A model generated the notes under the pieces. That model was not told where the DNA came from, did not search any database, and saw only the letters and a list, made by a program, of their open reading frames with translations. Positions 1 to 9,172 of a stretch of DNA of 64,000 bases are shown piece by piece. The stretch is from Aeribacillus composti (GTDB taxonomy: Bacteria; Bacillota; Bacilli; Bacillales; Aeribacillaceae), in contig NZ_VISS01000017.1 in NCBI RefSeq assembly GCF_007827555.1, positions 19,122-83,121 of the forward strand. The letters are read 5' to 3'. The position numbers and the translations under genes are program-made. Every line of letters begins with the position of its first letter. Position 1 is the stretch's first letter.

Positions 1-201
1 ATTTTGATTTGTCAAGTGACCTCTCCTCCTCTTATGTAAAAAAATATAACACTAGATGTTATTTGTTTTTCATAATAAAAGAACGATGTAGTGAAGTCAT
101 TGGATGAATTACATAATCGTTTTTGCAAAATTTAGTTAATGTATCTAAAGCTTTATAGACAAATTACATTTTCATTTACTAAAGCTCTTGCCTCAATTTT
201 T

Positions 202-1818
202 TTATAATTGAAGCAAATTTTTTATGCGGAATGCCAAGCGGAGGCTAATAGTGGCTTCTGGATCCTTTAAGCTTTTTCCGATGAGCTCCTCGCATTTTTC
301 TAATCGATAGATCACCGTATTGCGATGAACGAAAAGCTTTTTGGCTGTTTCAGAAATTTGACAGTGATTTTCCAAAAATAAAAACAGCGTTTGCAGCAGA
401 GCCTGTTTTTCAGTGTCTGCCGGGTCTGAAAGGTTTGTCAAAATCTGTTCGTAAAAATCAATCAGCTCTTCTTTTGGAATCATTTTCAATAGCGTATAAA
501 TATCTTTTTTCTTATGAATTTGAATGAATTCTTGATTTCCGGAATACTGTTCTTCTTCCAGCACTTCCAACGCTTCTTTATAGCCTTTTTTTACATCTAA
601 AAATTGTTGGCAAAGACTGCCGATGCCGAATGAGACAGTCCGTTGGAACCTGCTTCTAATTTTCGCTTGCAATTCCTTTAAAAACGGCATGATGGAAGAA
701 TGAAGCTCCAGCCATGATTTTTGAATCGGGAAGAGCAAAATGCCTACGTTCCCCTTCACAAAAAAATGAACAGGATTTGGGAACGCATCAGCTTCTTTTT
801 CCATAAATTCAAAAATCCGTTCATTTTCTTTATGGAATTGTGTAAACGTTAAAGATTTTTTTCTTTCATCCAATTTTCCTGCTGCACAAAAATACGATTG
901 ATCATTGCGAATTTTAAATTCTTTTGCTTTAATGACAATCTCTTCTTTTGATTGAAAGGCGCCATCTGTAAAATTGATAAAAAATTCATTTTGAACTTTT
1001 CGTTTATGTTGTTTAAGAGCATTTTTTTTCATCAATTCAAATGAAATGACATTTGTCGCTTGTTCAATCGTCAACACAAGCGAAGGACTGTGAAAAGGAA
1101 TGGCATCAAAAACAATTAAACATCCGCTGTTGCTTTCATGAGTGTAAATGGGAAAAACGGAAACAGTTCGTTTACTAGAAATAATGGAAAAACAAGTGTA
1201 AGAGCTTGGCTGTAAGAAAAAGCGAAATCCGTCTGAGTACATTTCCTCGATTTCCGGCAGACTCGATGAAACGGAAGATGAAGAAGCAATCATTTGAAAG
1301 TGCTGATCCAACAGTAAAATTGGACAGCCGATCAAATTTGCCAAATTTTCCAGTAATGAGACGAGCCCTTTTCCTCTTAAAATATGGTTTGTAAATTGCT
1401 GATGGATTTCAATCGCATTGAGCAATTCGTTTGTCCGTTTGTCCAATATATAGCTTAATGTCTGGTTCACAACCTCTCCTAACGTAACCTCAATCGGCAA
1501 TTCAATAATTGGGAAATTTTTTTCATTTGCATACTTCAGGCAAGCCTCCGGAATTTCTTCCAAAAATCGCTTCATTTTAATTGCCAACCCTGCACATTGC
1601 TGATCCGCCATATTTTTGATGAGTGCGAGCAGATCATTCGGATTGTCTTTTAAATGAAAGGCAGTTGTTACAAGCAGTTCATTCGGTTTCAGGAAATCGA
1701 TGATATCCGGTGCATCCATCATATTGACGCTGAAAACTTCTCGATCTTTTCCGTTATGGCCGGCGATGAGCTTGGCATTTTTCATAACGGGAATTTTTAA
1801 TATTTCGGAAATTTTCAT
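202..1818 (-). CDS. pucR: PucR-family transcriptional regulator of ureide catabolism
   Basis: 538 aa, the usual length for PucR/CdaR-type regulators. Residues 1-125 form the PucR N-terminal domain, the centre is GAF/GGDEF-like, and the C-terminus has the family helix-turn-helix (around residues 495-520, with KKLFVHRNTVIYRLEK). It is divergent from the ureide genes that start at 1997, which fits control of that operon. In B. subtilis PucR activates purine catabolism genes and responds to ureides; I infer the same role here. The start ATG at 1818 has an AGGAGC-like site upstream on the minus strand. A different sugar- or acid-responsive PucR member is possible, but the neighbourhood argues against it. 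Confidence 0.85.
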   Translation of the reverse strand: MKISEILKIPVMKNAKLIAGHNGKDREVFSVNMMDAPDIIDFLKPNELLVTTAFHLKDNPNDLLALIKNMADQQCAGLAIKMKRFLEEIPEACLKYANEKNFPIIELPIEVTLGEVVNQTLSYILDKRTNELLNAIEIHQQFTNHILRGKGLVSLLENLANLIGCPILLLDQHFQMIASSSSVSSSLPEIEEMYSDGFRFFLQPSSYTCFSIISSKRTVSVFPIYTHESNSGCLIVFDAIPFHSPSLVLTIEQATNVISFELMKKNALKQHKRKVQNEFFINFTDGAFQSKEEIVIKAKEFKIRNDQSYFCAAGKLDERKKSLTFTQFHKENERIFEFMEKEADAFPNPVHFFVKGNVGILLFPIQKSWLELHSSIMPFLKELQAKIRSRFQRTVSFGIGSLCQQFLDVKKGYKEALEVLEEEQYSGNQEFIQIHKKKDIYTLLKMIPKEELIDFYEQILTNLSDPADTEKQALLQTLFLFLENHCQISETAKKLFVHRNTVIYRLEKCEELIGKSLKDPEATISLRLAFRIKNLLQL

Positions 1819-1996
1819 TTTTTCAGCTCCTTTGTCTTCAAATTTTAGTGAACATGCACAAAAGATGGTGAAATTTATATCAAAATTGCCAATGTATATG
1901 AAAAAGAATAACGATAAAATAAAGTAAATTCACATTTTATGGAACAAAATGTAACAAGGATATTTGCTTATTTTGAATAGAAAAGAGGGAAGAGAC
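1819..1996. promoter_or_regulatory. Divergent intergenic control region of the ureide cluster
   Basis: 178 bp AT-rich gap between the divergent regulator and allantoate amidohydrolase genes. It must hold both promoters. I could not settle a clear -35/-10 pair at consensus spacing, so no boxes are assigned. The RBS AAAGAGGGAAG at 1982-1992 serves the ATG at 1997. Confidence 0.4.
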
Positions 1997-3244
1997 ATGA
2001 CCGTTCATTTACTTGGGCCCATTCAGCTTGAAGAGGAAGTTGAAAGGCTGATCGAATGGCTTGCAACATTCGGTAAAACGGAAAAAGGCGGAGTTACCCG
2101 GCTGTTATATAGCGAACAATGGCTGTCAGCGCAGGAAGCGTTGAAGGAGAAAATGGAGGAATGCGGATTAGCTCCATATTTTGATGACGTCGGCAACTTG
2201 TTCGGCCGAGCAGAAGGATCATCTCCATCCTCCAAAACAATCTTAACTGGTTCGCATATCGATACGGTTATTGAAGGAGGAAAATATGACGGCGCATACG
2301 GCATTATTGCCGGCTTGTTGGCGACTCATTATTTATTAAAGCGTTTTGGAACACCAAAAAAAACGATTGAGGTCGTATCCTTATGTGAAGAGGAAGGCAG
2401 CCGGTTTCCGCTTACATTTTGGGGGTCAGGCTCTGTAACGGGGAGGCGCTCTTTTAAACATATACAAAAAATTGTTGATTCTAAAGGGATTTCGTTTGTG
2501 CAAGCAATGAATGAATGCGGTTTTGGACAGGAAAGATTTCGCCAGCCATTTCGAAACGATATTCAATGCTTTATTGAGCTGCACATCGAACAGGGCTCTG
2601 TGTTAGAAAAAAAGAAAAAATCGTTGGGCATTGTCAGCGACATTGTTGGACAGCGCCGCTATCAAGTAAAGGTTGTCGGTGAAAGCAACCACGCAGGAAC
2701 AACCCCGATGTCCTGCCGGAAAGATGCGGTGGCCATTGCCTCTGAACTGATTACCTATTTAATGAAACAAGCCAAACAGGTGTGCGACCAACTAAGAGTG
2801 ACCGTCGGCAAAATAAAGGTTGAACCTAACGTTCCGAATGTGATTGCAGGTGAAGTCGTTTTTACGATCGATATCCGTCATCACGAGGAAGAACTATTGG
2901 AGCAATTTTGTTCAACATTTTCACGTCATTTTAAAAATGTGAGCGCACAATACAATGTCGATATTTTGTTAAATGAATGGCTGAACGTCAAGCCGGTCAA
3001 AATGGATCAACAATTGCTGAGGCTGTCAAAAGAAATTGCAGAAGAGCAAAATCTGTCTCATGAAATCTTGGTTAGCGGAGCGGGACATGATTCGCAAATG
3101 TTCGGAACCTATTGTCCGACTGCGCTTTTTTTTGTCCCGAGTCATAACGGAATCAGCCACTCGCCGAAGGAATATACCGCAGCGGCTCATTTAGAAAGCG
3201 GCGTTAAGTTTTTAATCCATTATTTATATAGATTGGCATATTAA
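1997..3244 (+). CDS. pucF: Allantoate amidohydrolase (M20 family zinc hydrolase)
   Basis: 415 aa from the ATG at 1997; an in-frame start at 1964 has no RBS. The enzyme hydrolyses allantoate to ureidoglycine, CO2 and ammonia. Metal-site motifs of the AllC/hydantoinase/carbamoylase M20 group are visible: GSHIDTV (near residues 85-91), CEEEGSRFP (near 130), HIEQGSVLE (near 190) and the late GAGHDSQ. The dimerisation-domain motif NHAGTTPM is present. It is the first gene of the plus-strand ureide cluster, 20 bp before the aminotransferase. A ureidoglycolate hydrolase or N-carbamoylase of the same fold cannot be excluded from motifs alone, but context supports allantoate. Confidence 0.87.
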   Translation: MTVHLLGPIQLEEEVERLIEWLATFGKTEKGGVTRLLYSEQWLSAQEALKEKMEECGLAPYFDDVGNLFGRAEGSSPSSKTILTGSHIDTVIEGGKYDGAYGIIAGLLATHYLLKRFGTPKKTIEVVSLCEEEGSRFPLTFWGSGSVTGRRSFKHIQKIVDSKGISFVQAMNECGFGQERFRQPFRNDIQCFIELHIEQGSVLEKKKKSLGIVSDIVGQRRYQVKVVGESNHAGTTPMSCRKDAVAIASELITYLMKQAKQVCDQLRVTVGKIKVEPNVPNVIAGEVVFTIDIRHHEEELLEQFCSTFSRHFKNVSAQYNVDILLNEWLNVKPVKMDQQLLRLSKEIAEEQNLSHEILVSGAGHDSQMFGTYCPTALFFVPSHNGISHSPKEYTAAAHLESGVKFLIHYLYRLAY

Positions 3245-3264
3245 AAGAAAGGATTGTGGACGAA

Positions 3265-4509
3265 ATGAAATTTCTGCCTCTACAGACACCTAATAGAACG
3301 ATCATGACACCGGGGCCTGTTGAAGTCGATCCGAGAGTTTTGCAGGCGATGAGTACGCCGATTTTAGGCCAATTTGATCCTGCATTTACTTCGATCATGA
3401 ATGAAGTAATGGAAATGCTTCGTTATTTATTTCGTACGGACAACAAATGGGCGTTCCCTATCGATGGAACCTCCAGATCGGGCATTGAAGCGATGCTGGT
3501 GAGCATTATTGAACAGGGCGACAAAGTGCTGATCCCGATATACGGCCGGTTCGGCTATTTATTAACCGAAATATGCGAACGTTACGGGGCTGATGTCACT
3601 ACAATTGAGCGTGAATGGGGAACGGTGTTTGACCCGGAGGATGTAATTAGAGAAATAAAGAAGGTTCAGCCGAAAATAGTCGCGATCGTCCATGGGGAAA
3701 CCTCAACGGGGTGCATGCAGCCGCTTGAGGAGATCGGGAAAGCTTGCCGGGAGATGGATGTAATTCTTGTAGTCGATGCGGTTGCGACAATTGGAGGAAC
3801 GGACGTGAATGTCGACGAATGGCAGCTTGACGGCGTGATCGGCGGGACGCAAAAATGCTTATCGGTTCCATCAGGGATGGCTCCCATCACATATAATGAC
3901 AGAATTGAAAAAATCGTTTTGTCGCGTAAAAAGGTAGAAAGAGGAATTAGGACGGAATTGGATCAGCAAATGGCCACAGGTCAAACAATTATTAGCAACT
4001 ATTTTGATTTAAGCCAGCTTCAAGATTATTGGAGCCCGCGGCGATTAAATCATCATACGGAAGCTACATCAATGCTTTACGCATTGCGTGAAGGCTTGAG
4101 GCTTATTATGGAGGAAGGATTGGATAATCGATTTGCACGCCACCGCCTCCATGAACGGGCATTAATGGCCGGGCTGGAAGCAATGGGACTCACATTGTTC
4201 GGCGATAAACGCTTTAAACTGCCGACCGTCACATGCGTCAACATACCGCAGGGCGTCGATGGAGAATCCGTGCGCCGCATGCTGCTGGATGAATTCGGGA
4301 TTGAAATTGCCAGCTCGTTTGGCCCGCTCCACGGAAAAATCTGGAGGATCGGTACAATGGGCTACAGCTGCCGCAAAGAAAATATTCTCAAGCTGCTAAC
4401 GGCATTGGAGGCAGTTCTCATCTATCACGGTGTTCGCATAAACAGAGGTGAAGGAGCACAAACAGCGCTGAGTATGTATGGAAAACAAAAAAGTAAAGTA
4501 TCATCTTAG
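3265..4509 (+). CDS. pucG: (S)-ureidoglycine-glyoxylate aminotransferase
   Basis: 414 aa PLP-dependent class V aminotransferase. It transfers the amino group of ureidoglycine to glyoxylate, giving glycine and oxalurate. The N-terminal TPGPVEVDPRV motif and the PLP-lysine region GGTQKCLSVPSG match the PucG/AGXT group. ATG 3265 is preferred over GTG 3256 because AAAGAAAGGA lies 11 nt upstream of it. It follows the amidohydrolase by 20 bp, so the two are very likely co-transcribed, and a strong terminator follows the stop. Serine- or alanine-glyoxylate aminotransferase is the main alternative, made unlikely by the neighbour. Confidence 0.87.
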   Translation: MKFLPLQTPNRTIMTPGPVEVDPRVLQAMSTPILGQFDPAFTSIMNEVMEMLRYLFRTDNKWAFPIDGTSRSGIEAMLVSIIEQGDKVLIPIYGRFGYLLTEICERYGADVTTIEREWGTVFDPEDVIREIKKVQPKIVAIVHGETSTGCMQPLEEIGKACREMDVILVVDAVATIGGTDVNVDEWQLDGVIGGTQKCLSVPSGMAPITYNDRIEKIVLSRKKVERGIRTELDQQMATGQTIISNYFDLSQLQDYWSPRRLNHHTEATSMLYALREGLRLIMEEGLDNRFARHRLHERALMAGLEAMGLTLFGDKRFKLPTVTCVNIPQGVDGESVRRMLLDEFGIEIASSFGPLHGKIWRIGTMGYSCRKENILKLLTALEAVLIYHGVRINRGEGAQTALSMYGKQKSKVSS

Positions 4510-4536
4510 ATATTTATGAAACTTTTTAACATGTTG

Positions 4537-4577
4537 ATCGAACAATTGTTACCAAAAACAGTTGTTCGATTTTTTTA
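4537..4577 (+). terminator. Intrinsic terminator after pucG
   Basis: Inverted repeat ATCGAACAATTG / CAGTTGTTCGAT (4537-4548 and 4559-4570) followed by a T run. It separates the enzyme pair from the ABC importer genes, which therefore need their own promoter in the AT-rich 4580-4710 stretch. Confidence 0.8.
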
Positions 4578-4710
4578 ATTTTTGATATTTTACACAAAAT
4601 CTTTTTTAATTTTTATTTATTTTGACAGTGGATAAATCAAAAAATTACGTATAATATACCAATATAGTTTCGTTATGTGTTAATAAAAGTTACATAAAGG
4701 GGTGAGAAAT

Positions 4711-5433
4711 ATGGCATTGATAGTTGAAAATGTAAAAAAGTTTTATAATGATCATCTTGTTTTAAAAGGGATAAACCTTACTGTTCAACCGCATGAATTT
4801 ATTTGTGTATTGGGAAGCAGTGGCGGCGGAAAATCAACTCTATTAAATTTGATTGCGGGATTTATTAAACCAGATGAAGGAGTGATTAAGGTAAACGGAT
4901 CTTTTGTAACAAAACCTTCCAAGGAAAGAGGAGTCGTTTTTCAAGATCATGCACTATACCCTTGGTTCACTGTTTTAGAAAATATCGCTTTTGGACCAAT
5001 CGTGCAAGGGATGCCAAAAAAGAAAGCATTGGAAAAAGCATTACGTTATATAGAATTAATTGGTTTATCAGACTATGCAAACCATTATCCTGAACAACTT
5101 TCAGGAGGTATGAAACAACGCGTCGGCATTGCAAGAGCTTTAGCTGGAGAACCTGAAATTTTGTTAATGGACGAGCCTTTTGGAGCGTTAGATATGTTTA
5201 CCCGTGAAAATATGAGAACTGAACTAATTCGTATATGGAAAGAAGTAAAGCCTACTATTATATTTATTACCCATGATTTAGCTGAAGCTGTCTATCTTGC
5301 AGATAGAGTAATTGTCATGAAAAATGGAATGATTGCTACAGAATTAGAGATTCATTTACCCCGTCCTCGAAATTATCGTGATCCTGCATTTAGTATTTTG
5401 ATGGAGAATTTAGAAGAGCATTTTGTCAGCTAG
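4711..5433 (+). CDS. ABC importer ATP-binding protein, NitT/TauT type
   Basis: 240 aa cytoplasmic ATPase that would power uptake through the next gene's permease. Walker A is GSSGGGKST (residues 35-43), the Q-loop is in VVFQDHALYPW, the signature is LSGGMKQR, and Walker B is LLMDEPFGALD. These match the SsuB/TauB/NrtD group. ATG 4711 has AAAGGGGTGAG just upstream. The gene is more AT-rich than the flanking enzyme genes. Substrate cannot be read from an ATPase; position between pucG and allantoinase suggests a ureide or related N-compound. Confidence 0.85.
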   Translation: MALIVENVKKFYNDHLVLKGINLTVQPHEFICVLGSSGGGKSTLLNLIAGFIKPDEGVIKVNGSFVTKPSKERGVVFQDHALYPWFTVLENIAFGPIVQGMPKKKALEKALRYIELIGLSDYANHYPEQLSGGMKQRVGIARALAGEPEILLMDEPFGALDMFTRENMRTELIRIWKEVKPTIIFITHDLAEAVYLADRVIVMKNGMIATELEIHLPRPRNYRDPAFSILMENLEEHFVS

Positions 5434-5447
5434 TTAGGAGGAAGCTT

Positions 5448-6293
5448 ATGAAAAATATGGCGGCCAGACAAGAAGCGGTTTCTGTCTATACGAAAAAAGT
5501 GGACAAGGTTAGAAATAAAAAATATTTACATGCTATTCCAATAATTTCTTTTTTTGTTTTATGGGAAGTCATTACAAGATTAAATATAAATTTTTCCATA
5601 GTAAATCCCGTTTTTTTTCCACCGCCTTCACTAATATTTCTAAATGGTGTAGAACTATTTCATTCAGGATTAATTACAGACAGTATTGTATCGAGTACGA
5701 TCCGAATAGTAATTGGCTTTGCAATCGGAGTATTTCTCGGGGTGATTGCCGCATTATTGATAGGAAGGGTAGAGAAAATTGAATTTTGGTTTATGCCTGT
5801 CTTTAACATGATCGGCCCTATTCCAGCCTTAGCGTTGCTGCCTTTATTTATTATTTGGTTCGGAATTGGCGAAATTCCAAAAATTATATTAATTGCTTGG
5901 ACAACATTTTTTCCAGTTATGACGAATACATTTGATGGAATTAAAAGTGTTCATTCTTCTTATATTCGTTCTGCATTAAGCTTAGGCGCAAATGATAGAC
6001 AAATATTTAAGAAAATTATTATTCCGTCAACATTACCAAATATTTTTACTGGATGTCAAATAAGTTTAGGATTGGCTTTTTCAGCATTAGTGGTTTCAGA
6101 AATGATGGGTGCAAAAAGTGGTTTAGGGTATATTATTGTGGACGCTCGAAACTATATGAAAATTTTAAATATGTATGTAGCTATTATTTTAATAGGTATT
6201 GAATATAGTCTTTTTTCCTTGTTATTAAAAGTGATTGAGAAAAAACTATTGAAATGGAGAACAGGCGGATTTGAAAATGCTGTAGAAAAATAA
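5448..6293 (+). CDS. ABC importer permease, NitT/TauT type
   Basis: 281 aa integral membrane protein with about six hydrophobic segments. It has a binding-protein-dependent transport signature in the cytoplasmic EAA-like loop (near ALSLGANDRQIFKKIIIPS). It starts 14 bp after the ATPase gene with AGGAGGAAG upstream, so the genes form an operon. It should pair with the ATPase at 4711 and the lipoprotein at 6311. The first 30 residues are charged and presumably cytoplasmic. Confidence 0.84.
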   Translation: MKNMAARQEAVSVYTKKVDKVRNKKYLHAIPIISFFVLWEVITRLNINFSIVNPVFFPPPSLIFLNGVELFHSGLITDSIVSSTIRIVIGFAIGVFLGVIAALLIGRVEKIEFWFMPVFNMIGPIPALALLPLFIIWFGIGEIPKIILIAWTTFFPVMTNTFDGIKSVHSSYIRSALSLGANDRQIFKKIIIPSTLPNIFTGCQISLGLAFSALVVSEMMGAKSGLGYIIVDARNYMKILNMYVAIILIGIEYSLFSLLLKVIEKKLLKWRTGGFENAVEK

Positions 6294-6310
6294 TAAGGGA
6301 GGAATTATAA

Positions 6311-7363
6311 ATGAGAAAAATTTTTCTTTTTTGCCTAGTTTTTTTGACAATGTTTGCAATCGTTGCGTGCGGTTCAAACAGTTCGACAACAACTAGTGAA
6401 AATAGTAATAAAGCGAGTGATGAACTAGAAGTGAAGGATATAACATTAGTAGGGGTAAGAGATGCGCAAATTTCTTCACAACAAATCATTGCAGATAAGT
6501 TAGGATTTTTTAAGGAAGAAGGGCTAAACGTAACAAACCAATTAATTGAAAGCGGACCAGATATTGGACCTATGATTGCTGGTGGAAGTGCTCCGGTTAG
6601 TTTACAAACAAATTTTATGGATATTATTTTAGCTTCCTCAGGCGTTAAGGTGAAAATCGTAGCTCCGCTTGCACAAATTGCAGGAACACAAGCGGTTGTA
6701 GCGGGCAAACATGCTGAAATTAATTCTCCAAAAGATTTGGAAGGAAAATCAATAGGTATTCCTAGTGGTGCTGATGTAATGATTGCAATTCAAAATATGG
6801 CAAACGATTATAATGTTGACATAAAAAAGATAAATTTTGTGAACCTAGCTCCTAGCGATGCTTTAACTGCTCTTGAAAAAGGTGATATTGATGCAATGGC
6901 TGCTTGGGAACCGTTTATAACGAAGGCTATCAACAGCGGAGGAAAACTACTATTTAGCGGTACGGTTGACAATTTTGATGGAAAAGAAAAATCTGTTGAT
7001 TGGATGAGTGTTCATACAACACTGCAAGTAACAGATGATTTCCTAAAAGAAAATCCGAATACGGTAAAAGCAATCATTAGGGCTTTAATAAAAGCTACAG
7101 ATTACATTAATAAGAATAGAGAAGAAGCAATTAAAATTTTAGCGCCTGAACTTCATTTAGAAGAAAGCGAGTTAAAGGAAATTATGAATAGAAATGTTTA
7201 TACAATGCAAGTCGACGATTCCTTTATGAACAAAAGCAATGGTTCTGAAGTAGGAGAATATTTATTGAGTGTAGGAAATATCAAAAATATCCCAAATAAG
7301 AAAGATTATATTGATTTTTCATTATTAGAAGAAGTTGAACCGGAACTTATGAATAACAAATAA
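6311..7363 (+). CDS. ABC importer substrate-binding lipoprotein (NMT1/SsuA-like)
   Basis: 350 aa. A type II signal peptide ends in lipobox IVAC with the acceptor Cys at residue 20, followed by a Ser/Thr/Asn-rich linker, so it is anchored outside the membrane. The mature part has the periplasmic-binding fold of the NMT1/THI5-like group: LGFFKEEGLNVTNQ near the start and a central ALEKGDIDAMAAWEPF. This group binds sulfonates, nitrate, pyrimidine precursors and similar small ligands. The ligand here is unknown; a ureide such as allantoin is inferred from the flanking catabolic genes. RBS GGGAGGAAT precedes the ATG. Confidence 0.82.
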   Translation: MRKIFLFCLVFLTMFAIVACGSNSSTTTSENSNKASDELEVKDITLVGVRDAQISSQQIIADKLGFFKEEGLNVTNQLIESGPDIGPMIAGGSAPVSLQTNFMDIILASSGVKVKIVAPLAQIAGTQAVVAGKHAEINSPKDLEGKSIGIPSGADVMIAIQNMANDYNVDIKKINFVNLAPSDALTALEKGDIDAMAAWEPFITKAINSGGKLLFSGTVDNFDGKEKSVDWMSVHTTLQVTDDFLKENPNTVKAIIRALIKATDYINKNREEAIKILAPELHLEESELKEIMNRNVYTMQVDDSFMNKSNGSEVGEYLLSVGNIKNIPNKKDYIDFSLLEEVEPELMNNK

Positions 7364-7415
7364 CATGAAAAAAGCATGATGGAAAAATTTTTATTTTAAA
7401 TGGAGTTTGATAAAA

Positions 7416-8765
7416 ATGATCTACGATCTTATAGTCAAAAACGGAAGCGTTGTGTTTCATGACGAAGTGAAAAAAACAAATTTAGCTGTTAAAGACGGCA
7501 TTGTTGTTGGATTTGGCGATGACATTGACGGGGAAGCCGATGTCGTTTGGGATGCGGAAGGCCAATACGTTTTTCCCGGATTGATTGATGTCCATGTTCA
7601 TTTCAATGAACCGGGCAGAGAGGATTGGGAAGGTTTTTCAACAGGTTCATCTATGCTTGCAGCGGGCGGCTGTACAACGTTTTTTGATATGCCGCTGAAC
7701 GGTGTCCCTTCTACAACTGATCTTGAAGCTCTTCAACAAAAAGGAAAAATAGGCGAGAAAAAGTCATTCGTTGACTTTGGATTGTGGGGCGGGCTTGTTC
7801 CGGGCAATGAAAATGATTTAGCGCCTCTTGCGGAAAAAGGAGTTGTCGGATTTAAAGCTTTCATGTCCCCGAGCGGCAATAAAGAGTTCGCAGCGGTTGA
7901 TGATAATACGCTCTTGAATGGAATGAAAACGATCGCCGGCTTGCGTAAAATTTTGGCTCTTCATGCAGAAGACGGCGCAATGGTGCAATTTTTGCAGAGA
8001 GAAAAAGAGCGGCAAGAAAAATTCGGTCCGGACGATTATTTACAATCAAGACCGATTGCTGCGGAATGGCTAGCTGTCAGAAAAGCCATTACATTTGCGG
8101 AACAGACCGGCTGTTCTTTGCATTTCGTTCATATCAGCAGTGCAGAAGCCGTTGAAGAAATCCAGCAAGCGAAGAAAAGAGGACTTGATGTCACATTGGA
8201 AACGTGCCCGCATTATCTTTTGTTTGACCATGAACATACGAAAAAGCTTGGAGCGGTTGCAAAATGCGCTCCCCCATTGCGCGAATTAAGCGACCAGAAA
8301 AAATTGGTTGATTTGTTTTTAAAAGATCAGATTGACTTTGTCGCATCCGACCATTCCCCGTCGCCATGGAGCTTGAAAGAAGATGAAACGAATTTTTTCA
8401 ATGTTTGGGGAGGAATCAGCGGGGGGCAATTTACATTGATGGCGATGATCGAACTAGCGGTTCGCTATCGCATTCCTTTTCCGAAGCTGATTCATTGGAC
8501 ATCTGCTAGACCCGCCAAACGATTTGGATTGGACGGGAAAAAAGGGGAAATTGCAAAAGGAAAAGACGCAGATTTTGTGATTATAAGTTTAAAAGATTCC
8601 TTCACAGTCGAGAAAAACAGTTTGCTTCAAAAACACAAGCATAGTTTATATGTCAATCATACATTTCCTTGCAAAATCCTTGCGACATTTCAACGGGGGA
8701 AATTGGTATTTGACAACGGGCGCATACGGGCTTCCAAGCCTCTTGGCCAATGGCTGAAGTTATGA
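7416..8765 (+). CDS. allB: Allantoinase (cyclic amidohydrolase)
   Basis: 449 aa zinc amidohydrolase that opens the allantoin ring to allantoate, the substrate of the 1997 gene product. Metal ligands are visible: DVHVHFNEPG near residue 60, the carboxylated-lysine motif VGFKAFMS near 145, LALHAED near 185, HFVHISS near 240 and DFVASDHSPS near 315. ATG 7416 is preferred to an upstream TTG because AAATGGAG lies 10 nt before it. It follows the binding-protein gene by 52 bp and may be read from the transporter promoter. Dihydropyrimidinase or dihydroorotase are family alternatives, but LETCPHYLLF and context favour allantoinase (B. subtilis name pucH). Confidence 0.9.
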   Translation: MIYDLIVKNGSVVFHDEVKKTNLAVKDGIVVGFGDDIDGEADVVWDAEGQYVFPGLIDVHVHFNEPGREDWEGFSTGSSMLAAGGCTTFFDMPLNGVPSTTDLEALQQKGKIGEKKSFVDFGLWGGLVPGNENDLAPLAEKGVVGFKAFMSPSGNKEFAAVDDNTLLNGMKTIAGLRKILALHAEDGAMVQFLQREKERQEKFGPDDYLQSRPIAAEWLAVRKAITFAEQTGCSLHFVHISSAEAVEEIQQAKKRGLDVTLETCPHYLLFDHEHTKKLGAVAKCAPPLRELSDQKKLVDLFLKDQIDFVASDHSPSPWSLKEDETNFFNVWGGISGGQFTLMAMIELAVRYRIPFPKLIHWTSARPAKRFGLDGKKGEIAKGKDADFVIISLKDSFTVEKNSLLQKHKHSLYVNHTFPCKILATFQRGKLVFDNGRIRASKPLGQWLKL

Positions 8766-8781
8766 TGGAAAGGGTAAGGGG

Positions 8782-8896
8782 GCTGTCTAATAAGTCAATT
8801 TTCCGGCTTATAAACGCCCCTTTAATGTTTTAGAAACGTTGATATATAAATGTTTATAATGTTTCGCTTTCAATGGATTTTGACTTTCTGGACAGC
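8782..8896. repeat. 115-bp inverted-repeat element (MITE-like or terminator-like)
   Basis: GCTGTCTAATAAGTCA at 8782-8797 is mirrored by TGACTTTCTGGACAGC at 8881-8896, 13 of 16 positions complementary, and a T run follows. The arms resemble ends of known insertion sequences of the GCTGTC..AAAAGTC type. No coding capacity lies inside. It could also act as a terminator for the ureide operon. A related single end lies at 12220-12234. The stretch from 8897 to 9172 shows nothing I can support. Confidence 0.5.
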
Positions 8897-9172
8897 TTTT
8901 TTTGAACGTTTTCCGTATCCTCCATTTTGCAATCATGTTCCGTGAAAAGTTTTCAAAAAATTTTTTAGCACGTTATCTGCAGCCTTAAAGGACTTGTCGG
9001 AAAACCGAAACAGGAAGTTTGGTTAGGCAAATAAAAATGTGAACAGGGGATCTGCGAATATTGAGGTTGGCCCAATAAATAAATGAATAGGTCAGTCTTA
9101 CGAATTTGTTCAGCTTTTTTGCCGAGTGACAACAGGTTCGAGGTCTCCAAAAAATCGCATAGGTGCCTTCTC

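Noticed and set aside
4622..4655. TTGACA and TATAAT before the ABC importer genes
   Set aside because: The two boxes are 22 nt apart, too far for a standard sigma-A promoter, so I did not annotate them as a pair.
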